From Bacteroidales bacterium UBA2198 (lineage in GTDB: Bacteria; Bacteroidota; Bacteroidia; Bacteroidales; VadinHA17), in assembly GCA_002328625.1 (NCBI GenBank), contig DCVC01000004.1:1-8867 (forward strand): a stretch of 8,867 nt of DNA, written 5' to 3'. Position 1 is the stretch's first letter; every line of letters starts with the position of its first letter. A program made the translations under genes and the position numbers. Of this stretch, positions 1 through 7,523 are shown in pieces. Below the pieces are notes generated by a model, which worked only from the letters and a program-made list of their open reading frames with translations, ran no database searches and was not told the origin of the DNA.

Positions 1-2081
1 CTGATAATGTCGGAGTAACAGGATATGAGGTATACAGTAATGGCGCTTTGCTCAGAACTGTGACAGGTACTTCAACAAACATAACAGGTCTGAGTGCATC
101 AACAACCTATGCCATGACCGTAAGAGCAAAAGATGATGCAGAAAACACCTCGGGTGCAAGCTCAGTTTTAAATGTCACCACTCCTGACACACATGCCCCT
201 TCTGTACCAACCGGCTTTCATGCAAGCAATGTTACAGAAACAAGTTTCAGATTATCATGGAACGCATCTTCTGATAACGTAGGTGTAACAGGATATGAGG
301 TATTCCTGGATGGAGTTTTTCTCAGGAATGTGACAGGAACTTCGACAAACATATCAGGGCTGGATGTTGCAACCACATATGAAATGACCGTGAAAGCTTA
401 TGATGCAGCTGGTAATACTTCGGCTGCCAGTTCAGTTTTTTATGTAACAACTGCTGATACGCATGCTCCTACTATACCGACCGGACTGGCCGCCAGCAAC
501 ATAACAGAAACAAGTTTTACTTTATCATGGAATGCTTCTTCTGATAATGTCGGAGTAACCGGTTATGAGGTATACCGAAATGGCGTTTGGCTCAGAACTG
601 TACCAGGTACTTCAACAAACATAACAGGACTGAGCCCATCAACAACCTATGCCATGACCGTAAGAGCAAAAGATGATGCAGAAAATACCTCGGGTGCAAG
701 CTCAGTTTTAAATGTCACCACTCCTGACACACATGCCCCTTCTGTACCAACCGGCTTTCATGCAGGCAGTATTACTGAAACAAGTTTTACATTATCATGG
801 AACGCATCTTCTGATAACGTAGGTGTAACAGGATATGAGGTATTCCTGGATGGAGTTTTTCTCAGGAATGTGACTGGAACTTCGACAAACATATCAGAGC
901 TGAATGTTGCAACCACTTATGAAATAACTCTGAAAGCTTATGATGCAGCTGGTAATACTTCAGCTGCCAGTTCAGTTTTTTACGTCACTACTGCTGATAC
1001 GCATGCTCCTACAATACCGACCGGTCTGGCCGCCAGCAACATAACTGAAACAAGCTTTACCTTAGCATGGAATGCATCAACTGATAATGTCGGAGTAACC
1101 GGTTATGAGGTATATCAGAATGGCGTTTTGCTCAGAACTGTGGCCGGTACTTCAACAAACATAACAGGTCTGATTGCATCAAAAACCTATGCCATGACCG
1201 TAAGAGCGAAAGATGATGCAGGAAATACCTCGGGTGCAAGCTCAGTTTTAAATATCAACACTCCCGACACGACTGCACCTTCTGTACCGACTGGTCTGGC
1301 AGCAAACAATATTACGGAAACAAGCTTTATCCTGACCTGGACCGGTTCATCAGATAATATTGGTGTTACAAATTATGAAATATTTATCGACGGAACCTTT
1401 TTCTCAAGCTTTACTGCAACCAGTGCTGTTTTAACCGGACTGAAGGTATTTACGGAATATGCTATTACTGTAAAGGCAAAGGATGCTGCAAACAATGCTT
1501 CTCCTCCCAGTGCTAAATTAATTGTAACCACTGCGGATCTGCACCCTCCGACAGCACCAACCGGATTGAATGCTTTTTATATAACAGATTCAGGCTTCAC
1601 TTTATCATGGACAGCTTCTTCAGACAATGTAGCTGTAGCTGGCTATGATATTTACAAAGACGACATATTAATTGATACCTCGATAGAAACTACAATAAGA
1701 CTTTTAGGCTTATCACCTTCCACTCAATATGCTATAAAAGTTGTAGCAAAAGATGCGGCAGGGAATCTCTCTTTTGCAAGTGATCCAATAGATATCATTA
1801 CTGATATTTCTAAATCACTTGAAAATAATGGTTCTGTTCTTATCTATCCAAATCCCGTAAATGGTTCTAAGTTCTTTGTAAGATTGCACAGAGAAGGAAT
1901 TACAAAAATAACATTAGAAATAATTAATTTATCCGGGGATGTTTTATTCAAAGATACAATCAGAGGGGCTGATCGTATTTTGATAATACCAAATGTAGTA
2001 AAAAGCAGTGGGATATATTTAATCAGAATTAATGATGGTAAATCAATTGCAAACAGGAAAGTACTGTTTAATTCTGATTGA
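1..2081 (+). CDS. Fibronectin type III repeat surface protein with T9SS sorting domain (5' end missing)
   Basis: The reading frame (codons from base 3) is open to the left edge, so the true start and signal peptide lie outside; 692 residues are visible. They form one partial and six complete fibronectin-III-like units of about 90 residues. Each unit carries a conserved LSW core strand, the motif DNVGVTGYEV or a variant, and a TYAMTVRAKD-like strand, joined by DTHAP-type linkers. The last about 86 residues (from about base 1821) form a type A type IX secretion sorting domain: an IYPNPV opening, a GIYLIRI strand and a short basic end. In Bacteroidota this domain directs export across the outer membrane and is usually cleaved as the protein is attached to the surface. 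I infer a cell-surface or secreted protein for adhesion or for spacing a catalytic domain. Any enzymatic or binding domain would be upstream, so the specific function is unknown. A short hairpin follows the TGA stop. Confidence 0.93.
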   Translation, partial: DNVGVTGYEVYSNGALLRTVTGTSTNITGLSASTTYAMTVRAKDDAENTSGASSVLNVTTPDTHAPSVPTGFHASNVTETSFRLSWNASSDNVGVTGYEVFLDGVFLRNVTGTSTNISGLDVATTYEMTVKAYDAAGNTSAASSVFYVTTADTHAPTIPTGLAASNITETSFTLSWNASSDNVGVTGYEVYRNGVWLRTVPGTSTNITGLSPSTTYAMTVRAKDDAENTSGASSVLNVTTPDTHAPSVPTGFHAGSITETSFTLSWNASSDNVGVTGYEVFLDGVFLRNVTGTSTNISELNVATTYEITLKAYDAAGNTSAASSVFYVTTADTHAPTIPTGLAASNITETSFTLAWNASTDNVGVTGYEVYQNGVLLRTVAGTSTNITGLIASKTYAMTVRAKDDAGNTSGASSVLNINTPDTTAPSVPTGLAANNITETSFILTWTGSSDNIGVTNYEIFIDGTFFSSFTATSAVLTGLKVFTEYAITVKAKDAANNASPPSAKLIVTTADLHPPTAPTGLNAFYITDSGFTLSWTASSDNVAVAGYDIYKDDILIDTSIETTIRLLGLSPSTQYAIKVVAKDAAGNLSFASDPIDIITDISKSLENNGSVLIYPNPVNGSKFFVRLHREGITKITLEIINLSGDVLFKDTIRGADRILIIPNVVKSSGIYLIRINDGKSIANRKVLFNSD
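3..1802 (+). repeat. Tandem fibronectin-III coding repeats, 270-bp unit with 540-bp A/B higher-order period
   Basis: Units begin at about 186, 456, 726, 996, 1266 and 1536, with a partial unit before 186. The first five alternate in two types. Type A (3-185, 456-725, 996-1265) reads EVY.NG..LRTV with AKDDA. Type B (186-455, 726-995) reads EVFLDGVFLRNV with AYDAAGNTS. Copies of the same type, 540 bp apart, are nearly identical at DNA level: 251-334 matches 791-874 over 84 bases, and 147-224 matches 687-764 over 78 bases. The last two units (1266-1535 and 1536-1802) are strongly diverged, and the array ends at the sorting domain. This pattern suggests amplification of an A+B pair rather than of single domains. 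Confidence 0.93.
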
Positions 2082-2083
2082 TT

Positions 2084-2101
2084 TCCATTCGTTTGAATGG
2101 A
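2084..2101 (+). terminator. Short hairpin after the adhesin stop, possible terminator
   Basis: A perfect 7-bp stem (TCCATTC / GAATGGA) with a GTTT loop starts three bases after the adhesin stop codon. The sequence that follows is only moderately T-rich, so it may terminate weakly or serve as an mRNA 3' end stabiliser. The position fits a terminator, but the missing U-tract keeps the call tentative. Confidence 0.4.
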
Positions 2102-2477
2102 TCCTGTTTCTCATAAATATTAATAACCTTTACAGATATCTATCTCGATCTGATTTCTCTCCTCATGAATATCACACAGGACAGAACTAAACAAAGTATT
2201 GTTGCTGTGAAAAACCGATAATCTGGGACCAGACCAATAAAATATTCTGTCCGGGAGAGAGGGGACCGGGGACAGTTCCATAAATCTGCTCATGCTTTTT
2301 AAAAAAACTTTTTCCAGGATATTTACCAGAAAGTCTTATTTTTTTGTTAAAATTTCATATTAACGCTAAGTACACTTCCTGACAAAAAACCATAGTTTTC
2401 CATATAATAAAATCGCTTTCAGGTTGATCAATTATGCAAAAATTCGCCGACAGGTTGGAAAAGAAACAAATAAATAA
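2102..2477. other. Gene-poor spacer with a G-rich island
   Basis: No convincing gene is present on either strand. The stretch is A+T-rich with homopolymer A and T runs around 2300-2350. Against this background stands a G-rich island at about 2247-2279. It contains a tandem pair of GGGGAC(C/A) at 2261-2274 and a 6-bp inverted match, CTGTCC (2247-2252) with GGACAG (2270-2275). A second GGGACC lies at 2225-2230. This could be a decayed palindromic repeat element, but no complete element can be defined. A 20-codon open frame at 2434-2496 is too short to support as a gene. Confidence 0.5.
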
Positions 2478-2495
2478 TAAATTTCTTGAAATTTA
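2478..2495. promoter_or_regulatory. Perfect 8-bp inverted repeat before the isomerase-like gene, possible operator over a weak promoter
   Basis: TAAATTTC-TT-GAAATTTA is a perfect palindrome of 8-bp arms with a 2-bp centre, ending 13 bases before the ATG at 2509. Its left arm matches seven of the eight positions, counting the free ones, of the Bacteroidota box TAnnTTTG (final C instead of G). A TTG lies 20 bases upstream at 2455-2457, where a -33 TTTG element would be. It could be an operator overlapping the promoter, or simply an A+T-rich palindrome. No strong Shine-Dalgarno sequence lies between it and the start codon, which is normal in this phylum. Confidence 0.35.
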
Positions 2496-2508
2496 AAGTC
2501 TGATTAAT

Positions 2509-4089
2509 ATGGGAAATATACACAATGATTTTTCAATAAGAAACAATGACCATGGTACAAGTTGTTGTTGCGGAAATAATGTAAAGGGCTCAAATGAAAT
2601 GACGAGGCGGAAGTTTGTTCAGGTTACCGGAACAGGTGCCCTGGGAACGGTTGCATTGTCAGGGCTCTCATGGTCTGCGATTATTTCGGAACAAACCGTA
2701 GGGAAGTCTGCAAATCAGCGTCAGCCTCTTACAGTAAAACCTGTTCTTACCTACGAAGTGCCGGAACGCAGGGAAAAGACCAGCTGGAGAAACTGGGGAG
2801 GTATTCAGACGGAAAAGGATGCATCCGAAGAAATAAAAAAGATTCAGGATGAGCTTAAGCTGCTTGGTGCAAAGGCAGATTTCCCTGTTAATTTTCTTCC
2901 TGTCTCCGGCGTTCGCAGGAATCAGGATCTAAACAAAATACAAGACCTTGATTCTGCCGACCTGTTTTTAGTCTATGCAGCCGGCGGAGGGATGAATATC
3001 TTTGATACCCTCAATAAAATGGGGAAAAATGTAATTTTTTTCTGCCGTCATAAATCAGGCCCCGTTTATCTATGGTACGAAATAATAAGTCCGCGTTATC
3101 TGCGACAACATACTGATAAGCTGGCGGTAAAGGGAATAGATGAAGATGATGTTGTTATTGACAGCCAGGATGAGCTCTTATGGCGGTTAAGAGCATTATG
3201 CGGATTAAAAAACACACTTGACTCAAGGATACTGGCAATTGGTGGCCCGGGGGCATGGGCGCAACCTGAAGGTGTTGTTCCAAAACTGGTGCAGGAGAAA
3301 TTCAGGCTTGATATTCAGACCGTTTCTTATGAAGACCTGGGCAGGCTGATTATTGATGCACGAAAGGACAAATCATTAACTGCCCGCGCAAAAAACAATA
3401 CCGATAAATACCTTCAGGATGCCGGGATAATACTGGAAACAAAACGGCAATTTGTTGAGAACTGTTTTGTTCTAGAAGAAATATTCAGGCAAATGATGGA
3501 GCGATTTAACTGCCGTGCTCTCACCATTAATGAATGCATGGGAACAATTATGCCTCTGGCTGAAACATCTGCCTGCCTGACGCTTGGTTTGCTTAATGAT
3601 AACGGTTACCTGGCCTTCTGTGAATCTGATTTTGTGGTGGTTCCCTCAGGTATTCTGATGGCAAATATTTCAGGCAAACCCTCATTTTTAAATGATCCGA
3701 CCTATCCACACGATAAAATGATCACCCTGGCGCATTGCACAGCACCACGAAGGATGGACGGGAAAAAACTTGAACCTGCTCGTGTAATGACTCACTTTGA
3801 GTCAGATTACGGTGCTGCCCCAAAAGTTGAAATGCTTATCGGGCAGACCGTTACCAATATTATGCCTGATTTTGCATTTAACAGGAATATTGGTTTGCTG
3901 GGAAAGATAGCTGATAATCCATTCATGGATATTTGCCGCTCCCAGATTGACGTGACCTTCGGTTGCGACAGCAGAAAGGTAGCTGAAAAAATGCCCGGTT
4001 TCCACTGGATCACTGTTTACGGCGACTATATCAAAGAGGCAGGTTATGCTTTGAAGAAAATAGGAATAGAGTTTGAAAATCTTGTCTGA
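2509..4089 (+). CDS. Tat-signal protein with L-fucose isomerase-like fold (COG2407-type sugar isomerase homologue)
   Basis: This 526-residue protein resembles the fucose/arabinose isomerase-like superfamily, whose characterised members interconvert aldoses and ketoses with a divalent metal. The best marks are in the C-terminal half: TINEC (339-343), FCESDF (370-375), SGKPSFLNDPTYP (388-400) and LAHC (407-410). They correspond to the family pattern of an acidic CE.D segment, a G.P.F..(N/D)P segment and a conserved HC. E372, D374, D396 and H409 are candidate metal or catalytic residues. Residues 33-38 (RRKFVQ) followed by a hydrophobic stretch form a twin-arginine signal, so the protein is probably exported folded; a cleavage site may lie near residue 57. 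Upstream of it is an unusual 30-residue leader with CCC at residues 19-21. An ATG at 2599, with AAAGGG about 10 bases before it, would start directly at MTRRKF and is a real alternative start. Substrate and activity are unknown. It is probably cotranscribed with the following gene. Confidence 0.72.
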   Translation: MGNIHNDFSIRNNDHGTSCCCGNNVKGSNEMTRRKFVQVTGTGALGTVALSGLSWSAIISEQTVGKSANQRQPLTVKPVLTYEVPERREKTSWRNWGGIQTEKDASEEIKKIQDELKLLGAKADFPVNFLPVSGVRRNQDLNKIQDLDSADLFLVYAAGGGMNIFDTLNKMGKNVIFFCRHKSGPVYLWYEIISPRYLRQHTDKLAVKGIDEDDVVIDSQDELLWRLRALCGLKNTLDSRILAIGGPGAWAQPEGVVPKLVQEKFRLDIQTVSYEDLGRLIIDARKDKSLTARAKNNTDKYLQDAGIILETKRQFVENCFVLEEIFRQMMERFNCRALTINECMGTIMPLAETSACLTLGLLNDNGYLAFCESDFVVVPSGILMANISGKPSFLNDPTYPHDKMITLAHCTAPRRMDGKKLEPARVMTHFESDYGAAPKVEMLIGQTVTNIMPDFAFNRNIGLLGKIADNPFMDICRSQIDVTFGCDSRKVAEKMPGFHWITVYGDYIKEAGYALKKIGIEFENLV

Positions 4090-4112
4090 ATGTTGAATAA
4101 GAAACTATCAAT

Positions 4113-4568
4113 ATGTCACTAACCGAGAAAATTGCCGGCGATCTTATATATGCAATGAAAGCTAAGGATAAAGTTGCCCTTGAAGCAATAAGGGCTGCAA
4201 AAACTGCCTTTATAATTGCCCGCAGCGGGAAAGGAACCGATGCCGTGCTCAGTCATGAAGAAGAACTGAATATAATCCGGAAACTCGTTAAGCAGAGAAG
4301 GGAATCGGCCGCAATATATAAGGAACAGAACAGGCCTGACCTTTATGAAAAAGAGGTGGCCGAAGCGGTTGTACTGGAAAAGTATCTGCCATCAAAAATG
4401 AGTGATGAAGAACTCAGTCAAATCATAAAGAATATAATTGACCGTTTGGGAGCTAAATCCCCGGCTGATCTGGGCAGGGTGATGGGTGTAGCCATGAAGG
4501 AACTTACCGGAAAAGCTGACGGGAAAGAGATCTCAGCTAAAGTCAGGCAGATGCTCCAACGCGACTGA
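4113..4568 (+). CDS. GatB/YqeY domain-containing protein
   Basis: At 151 residues this is a full-length stand-alone YqeY protein (the family is usually about 145-150). It has the expected helical layout. The N-terminal helix contains LTEKIAGDLIYAMKAKD and a DKVALEAIRAAK segment. The middle carries LVKQRRESAAIYKEQNRPDL and EKYLP. The C-terminal subdomain contains LGRVMGVAMKEL and ends in KADGKEISAKVRQML. The domain is related to the tail of the GatB subunit of tRNA amidotransferase and is thought to bind tRNA or act near it, but the role of the free-standing protein is not settled. It is cytosolic, with no signal peptide. It lies 23 bases after the isomerase-like gene with no terminator or promoter visible between them, so cotranscription is likely. 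No functional link between the two is evident. Its 3' end converges on the decarboxylase gene. Confidence 0.92.
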   Translation: MSLTEKIAGDLIYAMKAKDKVALEAIRAAKTAFIIARSGKGTDAVLSHEEELNIIRKLVKQRRESAAIYKEQNRPDLYEKEVAEAVVLEKYLPSKMSDEELSQIIKNIIDRLGAKSPADLGRVMGVAMKELTGKADGKEISAKVRQMLQRD

Positions 4569-4589
4569 ATGAGGTATTTTTAGTAGTTT

Positions 4590-6008
4590 CTATAGATCAG
4601 ATCTGACTTTGCTTACCGCATCAACCAATGCACGAATATCAGCGGGTGTGGTATTGTAATTGGTCACACAGGCTCGTATCGTACTGATACCATTGATCGG
4701 GTAAAGAGATATCCATGCATCTCCTGCCCCAACTATTTTATTACAGATACTTTTTGTGAACTCAGGGTCGGATATGTACCTCTGGTCTGTAAAACAGACC
4801 AGAGGCAAAGGTGTATAGTTCATGATCAGCCATCCATTTTCCTGCAATACTTCGCGGAGCAGGTTTCCCATTTCAACCTGGTGATGAATAACCTGAGAAT
4901 AACCTTCCCATCCGAATACCATCATCGACAGATAGAGCTTAAGCCCAATAAACCTTCTTGACCATTGAATAGAATGTGTGTAAGAATCTGTAATATCAAG
5001 ATTATCAGCATCTTTTGGCATATATCCCGTGGTTATACTGAAGGTTTTACCAAGTACGTTCCTGTGCCTGGTTATGAACATACTTGCACTCATGGGTACT
5101 GATAACCATTTATGCACGTCGAAAGTTACTGAATCAGCCTTTTCAATTCCGCTGATCCATGGTTTTGTATTCTCGTTCATAACAGCAGCCCCTCCCCAGG
5201 CTGAATCAATATGGTACCACAATCCAAAATGCTCAGCTATTGAAGCAAGAGAATGAAGGTCATCAATTGATCCTGTGCCGGTTGTCCCTGCTGTTCCCAT
5301 TATCATGAATGGCTGGTATCCTTCATAAAGGTCAGTGGCAATAGATTCTTTAAGGATATCTGTGCGTATCTCCATTTTCTTATTTACGGCTATCATTCTT
5401 ACTGAATCTATACCGAGTCCTGATGTTTTTGCAGCTCTCACAACAGAATGGTGGGCTTCTGAGGAGCAGTAAATAACTGGTCTTGTTTTTACCGAAAAGA
5501 GTCCCTCGCTGGCATATCCGGGGAAAGCAGTATTCAGGGCACAGAGTACAGCTGTGATATTGGCTTCAGCCCCGCCTGTTGCAAAGACGCCATCAATAGA
5601 ATCCTCCGGGAAGCCGAGTTTTTGCCCTAACTCATTTATAAGATAATCTTCAACTTCTGATGCATAAGGTGAATGGCTCCATGCTGCAAGCTGAGGATTA
5701 AATACTGCAGTAATAAGGTCTGCAATGATTGAAGGAAAATTCGGACGCGGGTTGAATAATCCATAATACATTGGATGCCCTGTATGTACTATGTATTTTC
5801 TTAAAGCTTCCGTTATTTTATTAACAGCTTCTTTAGCATCTTCCGGATGATTAAAATCCACTTTTCTAACAGCCTGTCTTATCTCCTCTACATTAAGCGG
5901 AGGTGTTACCCTTAGTTTTGCTGTATTGTTATAGTAGTCTTCAAGTTCCGGGATAATTGCTTCGAGAAGCCCGGCACGCTGTTCTCTGGTCAGGTCAAAA
6001 TTGGCCAT
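4590..6008 (-). CDS. Pyridoxal phosphate-dependent group II decarboxylase family protein
   Basis: This 472-residue protein belongs to the PLP fold type I group II decarboxylases (aromatic amino acid, tyrosine, glutamate and diaminobutyrate decarboxylases). Visible landmarks in order are HPMYYGLFNP (78-87), WSHSPYASEVE (110-120), the cofactor-binding TGGAEAN (144-150), EAHHSVVRAAK with the ring-stacking His near 186, GTAGTTGTGSIDD (238-250), HIDSAWGG with Asp268 that pairs with the pyridine nitrogen, and DVHKWL with the Schiff-base Lys300. All key cofactor residues are present and the length is normal, so the enzyme is probably active. Family members usually release CO2 from an L-amino acid to give an amine; some relatives are amine-oxidising or aldehyde-forming variants. 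The substrate cannot be decided from these motifs. It is cytosolic with no signal sequence. The start at 6008 gives a complete N-terminus. Only 21 bases separate its stop from that of the YqeY gene. Confidence 0.9.
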   Translation of the reverse strand: MANFDLTREQRAGLLEAIIPELEDYYNNTAKLRVTPPLNVEEIRQAVRKVDFNHPEDAKEAVNKITEALRKYIVHTGHPMYYGLFNPRPNFPSIIADLITAVFNPQLAAWSHSPYASEVEDYLINELGQKLGFPEDSIDGVFATGGAEANITAVLCALNTAFPGYASEGLFSVKTRPVIYCSSEAHHSVVRAAKTSGLGIDSVRMIAVNKKMEIRTDILKESIATDLYEGYQPFMIMGTAGTTGTGSIDDLHSLASIAEHFGLWYHIDSAWGGAAVMNENTKPWISGIEKADSVTFDVHKWLSVPMSASMFITRHRNVLGKTFSITTGYMPKDADNLDITDSYTHSIQWSRRFIGLKLYLSMMVFGWEGYSQVIHHQVEMGNLLREVLQENGWLIMNYTPLPLVCFTDQRYISDPEFTKSICNKIVGAGDAWISLYPINGISTIRACVTNYNTTPADIRALVDAVSKVRSDL

Positions 6009-6069
6009 ATTACTTTAATATTAGATGTGAGAAAAAATTTTGGAAGCATTCGTCTCACAATGTTTTTCA

Positions 6070-6093
6070 ATTCAAATTTATGAAAATTTGAAT
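6070..6093 (-). promoter_or_regulatory. 10-bp inverted repeat over a candidate decarboxylase promoter box
   Basis: ATTCAAATTT and AAATTTGAAT form a perfect inverted repeat with a 4-base centre (ATGA). Read on the minus strand, bases 6080-6073 spell TAAATTTG, an exact match to the Bacteroidota -7 box TAnnTTTG, and would give a leader of about 60 bases before the decarboxylase ATG. A matching -33 TTTG is not seen at the usual 19-21-base distance, so the promoter call is weak. The palindrome may be a repressor site sitting on the promoter or a hairpin in the leader. Confidence 0.4.
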
Positions 6094-6169
6094 CCCCGGG
6101 TTAGCTTTCAATTAAAGAGTCAGGGCAGCATTAAATGATTTAACTAAAAAGCACTCCATTAAAACATGC

Positions 6170-6194
6170 TTTTGCAATTAATTCAGTTTTGCAA
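6170..6194 (+). promoter_or_regulatory. Direct repeat TTTTGCAA upstream of the AraC-type gene promoter
   Basis: Exact TTTTGCAA copies lie at 6170-6177 and 6187-6194, a 17-base period. They are 27 bases or more upstream of the -33 element at 6221-6224, where an activator or autoregulator could bind. No regulator can be assigned from the sequence. Confidence 0.3.
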
Positions 6195-6220
6195 AGAAAG
6201 CAAGTCACCAAGTGAAATTG

Positions 6221-6251
6221 TTTGGTAATTGATATCTTATGTTTAATTTTG
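6221..6251 (+). promoter_or_regulatory. Bacteroidota-type promoter for the AraC-type regulator
   Basis: TTTG at 6221-6224 is followed after exactly 19 bases by TAATTTTG at 6244-6251. This matches the phylum's primary-sigma promoter pattern (-33 TTTG, 19-21 bases, -7 TAnnTTTG) at every fixed position. Transcription would begin near 6258, leaving a leader of roughly 40 bases before the ATG at 6299. Confidence 0.65.
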
Positions 6252-6298
6252 AATATAGTAAACCTGTTAACGCAACGAATAGCGGATAGTCTTAAGCA

Positions 6299-7471
6299 AT
6301 GAGAACTGATATTCATGTAGGTATCTTTGATGTATTTATTTTCCTGGGTGTATTTCAGGGACTTCTTCTATCATGGTTTTTTATAAAAAATGTACAGAAT
6401 AAAAGGAAAGCAAATCTCTATCAGGGATTGTTATTGCTTTCATTATCCCTTGCTATTTTTGAAGAATGGCTGAACAACACCGGTTATATTGTTAAATTAT
6501 TGTCGTTAACCAACTTCAGCGAATCATTAAATTTCGCCTTTGGTCCGCTTTTTTACATCTATATCAGAAGCAGTCTGAATCCGGATGAAAGAAGAAAAAA
6601 CTGGGTACATTTTATACCTTTTCTATTCTGGCTTTTTTATATGGTTTTCGCATTTATCCAGCCAGATGAGATGAAGTATAACTCCTATATTGAAACAAAA
6701 CATCCTGACTGGGGATATCTTGAGGTCACAACCAGAATATCTGATGATCCGTTAGGGATCAGGAATTATGTCAATCAGCTCGTAGTGATTCAGCTTGTTG
6801 CCTATATAGGTGCTGGCATAATAGTTTTACTCAGGAAATTCAAGTCACTGAATCAATCACTTTTTAATACTGACAATGAATTGTTGATCATTCTGAGGAA
6901 CACCACCATCCACTTCCTCATGATCATTGCTATTCTTCTTGCGACTAAACTATACTTCGGTATGAAAAGTGATATCGGAGGATACCTTATAGCTTCCTAC
7001 ATTTCGTTTATGATCTATGCTACAAGTTATCAGGTGCTGAACCGCTCTGATTTCTTTGATAAGCCCGGATCATTTTTCCCCTTCCCGATATTAAAATATC
7101 AGAAATCGTCCCTCTCTGAAGATAACAAAGAAATGATCCTGACAAAAATCCGGAATGAAATGGAGGTAAAAAGCTATTTCACAAATAATCTGGCATCTTT
7201 ATCAGGTCTTGCAAAGCAAATAAATGAATCTTCACACCATGTTTCACAGGTCATAAATGAGAAACTCAATAAGAACTTCTTCGAATTACTGGCATTTTAC
7301 AGAGTAGACCATGCAAAGAAGTTGATCCGAGAAGATAGAAATGCAAGACTTACAGTTGAGGAGCTTGCCGAACTGGTCGGTTATAATTCCAAATCATCCT
7401 TCAACAGTGCATTCAAAAAATATACTCTCAAAACACCATCAGAGTACCGCAGATCATTATCCGATCAATAA
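6299..7471 (+). CDS. Membrane-bound AraC family transcriptional regulator (N-terminal seven-helix sensor)
   Basis: The 390-residue protein has two parts. Residues 1 to about 245 are hydrophobic with about seven predicted membrane segments, near 10-29, 40-54, 77-90, 103-120, 160-178, 203-220 and 226-245. A hydrophilic loop of about 40 residues between the fourth and fifth may face the periplasm. Residues 268-390 are an AraC/XylS DNA-binding domain with two helix-turn-helix units: LSGLAKQINESSHHVSQVIN near 291-310, and LTVEELAELVGYNSKSSFNSAF ending with TPSEYRR at 379-385, the family signature. This architecture is frequent in Bacteroidota and fits a one-component regulator that senses a membrane or envelope signal while anchored. 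The ligand is unknown. It has a good promoter of its own, sits divergent to the decarboxylase, and lies 103 bases before the acyltransferase, its most likely target. Confidence 0.92.
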   Translation: MRTDIHVGIFDVFIFLGVFQGLLLSWFFIKNVQNKRKANLYQGLLLLSLSLAIFEEWLNNTGYIVKLLSLTNFSESLNFAFGPLFYIYIRSSLNPDERRKNWVHFIPFLFWLFYMVFAFIQPDEMKYNSYIETKHPDWGYLEVTTRISDDPLGIRNYVNQLVVIQLVAYIGAGIIVLLRKFKSLNQSLFNTDNELLIILRNTTIHFLMIIAILLATKLYFGMKSDIGGYLIASYISFMIYATSYQVLNRSDFFDKPGSFFPFPILKYQKSSLSEDNKEMILTKIRNEMEVKSYFTNNLASLSGLAKQINESSHHVSQVINEKLNKNFFELLAFYRVDHAKKLIREDRNARLTVEELAELVGYNSKSSFNSAFKKYTLKTPSEYRRSLSDQ

Positions 7472-7523
7472 CTGTCTGTCAGTCTGATATATAGAAATAA
7501 TAATATTAATTTCATTTTGTCTT

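Noticed and set aside
3..1802. The regular repeats considered as a CRISPR array or satellite.
   Set aside because: The unit is 270 bp, in frame, and encodes fibronectin-III domains without unique spacers.
2167..2223. An 18-codon frame in the spacer after the adhesin.
   Set aside because: It is too short, with no recognisable sequence and no translation signal.
2434..2496. A 20-codon open frame ending 12 bases before the ATG at 2509, considered as a leader peptide.
   Set aside because: There is no ribosome binding signal, no codon pattern typical of attenuators and no associated hairpin. Its end overlaps the palindrome, and length alone does not support it.
3802..4013. Minus-strand open frames inside the isomerase-like gene.
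   Set aside because: They are antisense shadows of a well-supported coding region with recognisable family motifs on the plus strand.
4569..4589. A possible bidirectional terminator between the convergent genes.
   Set aside because: The 21-base gap has no inverted repeat. The nearby TCAGATCTGA palindrome (about 4597-4606) is short and lies within the decarboxylase coding end.
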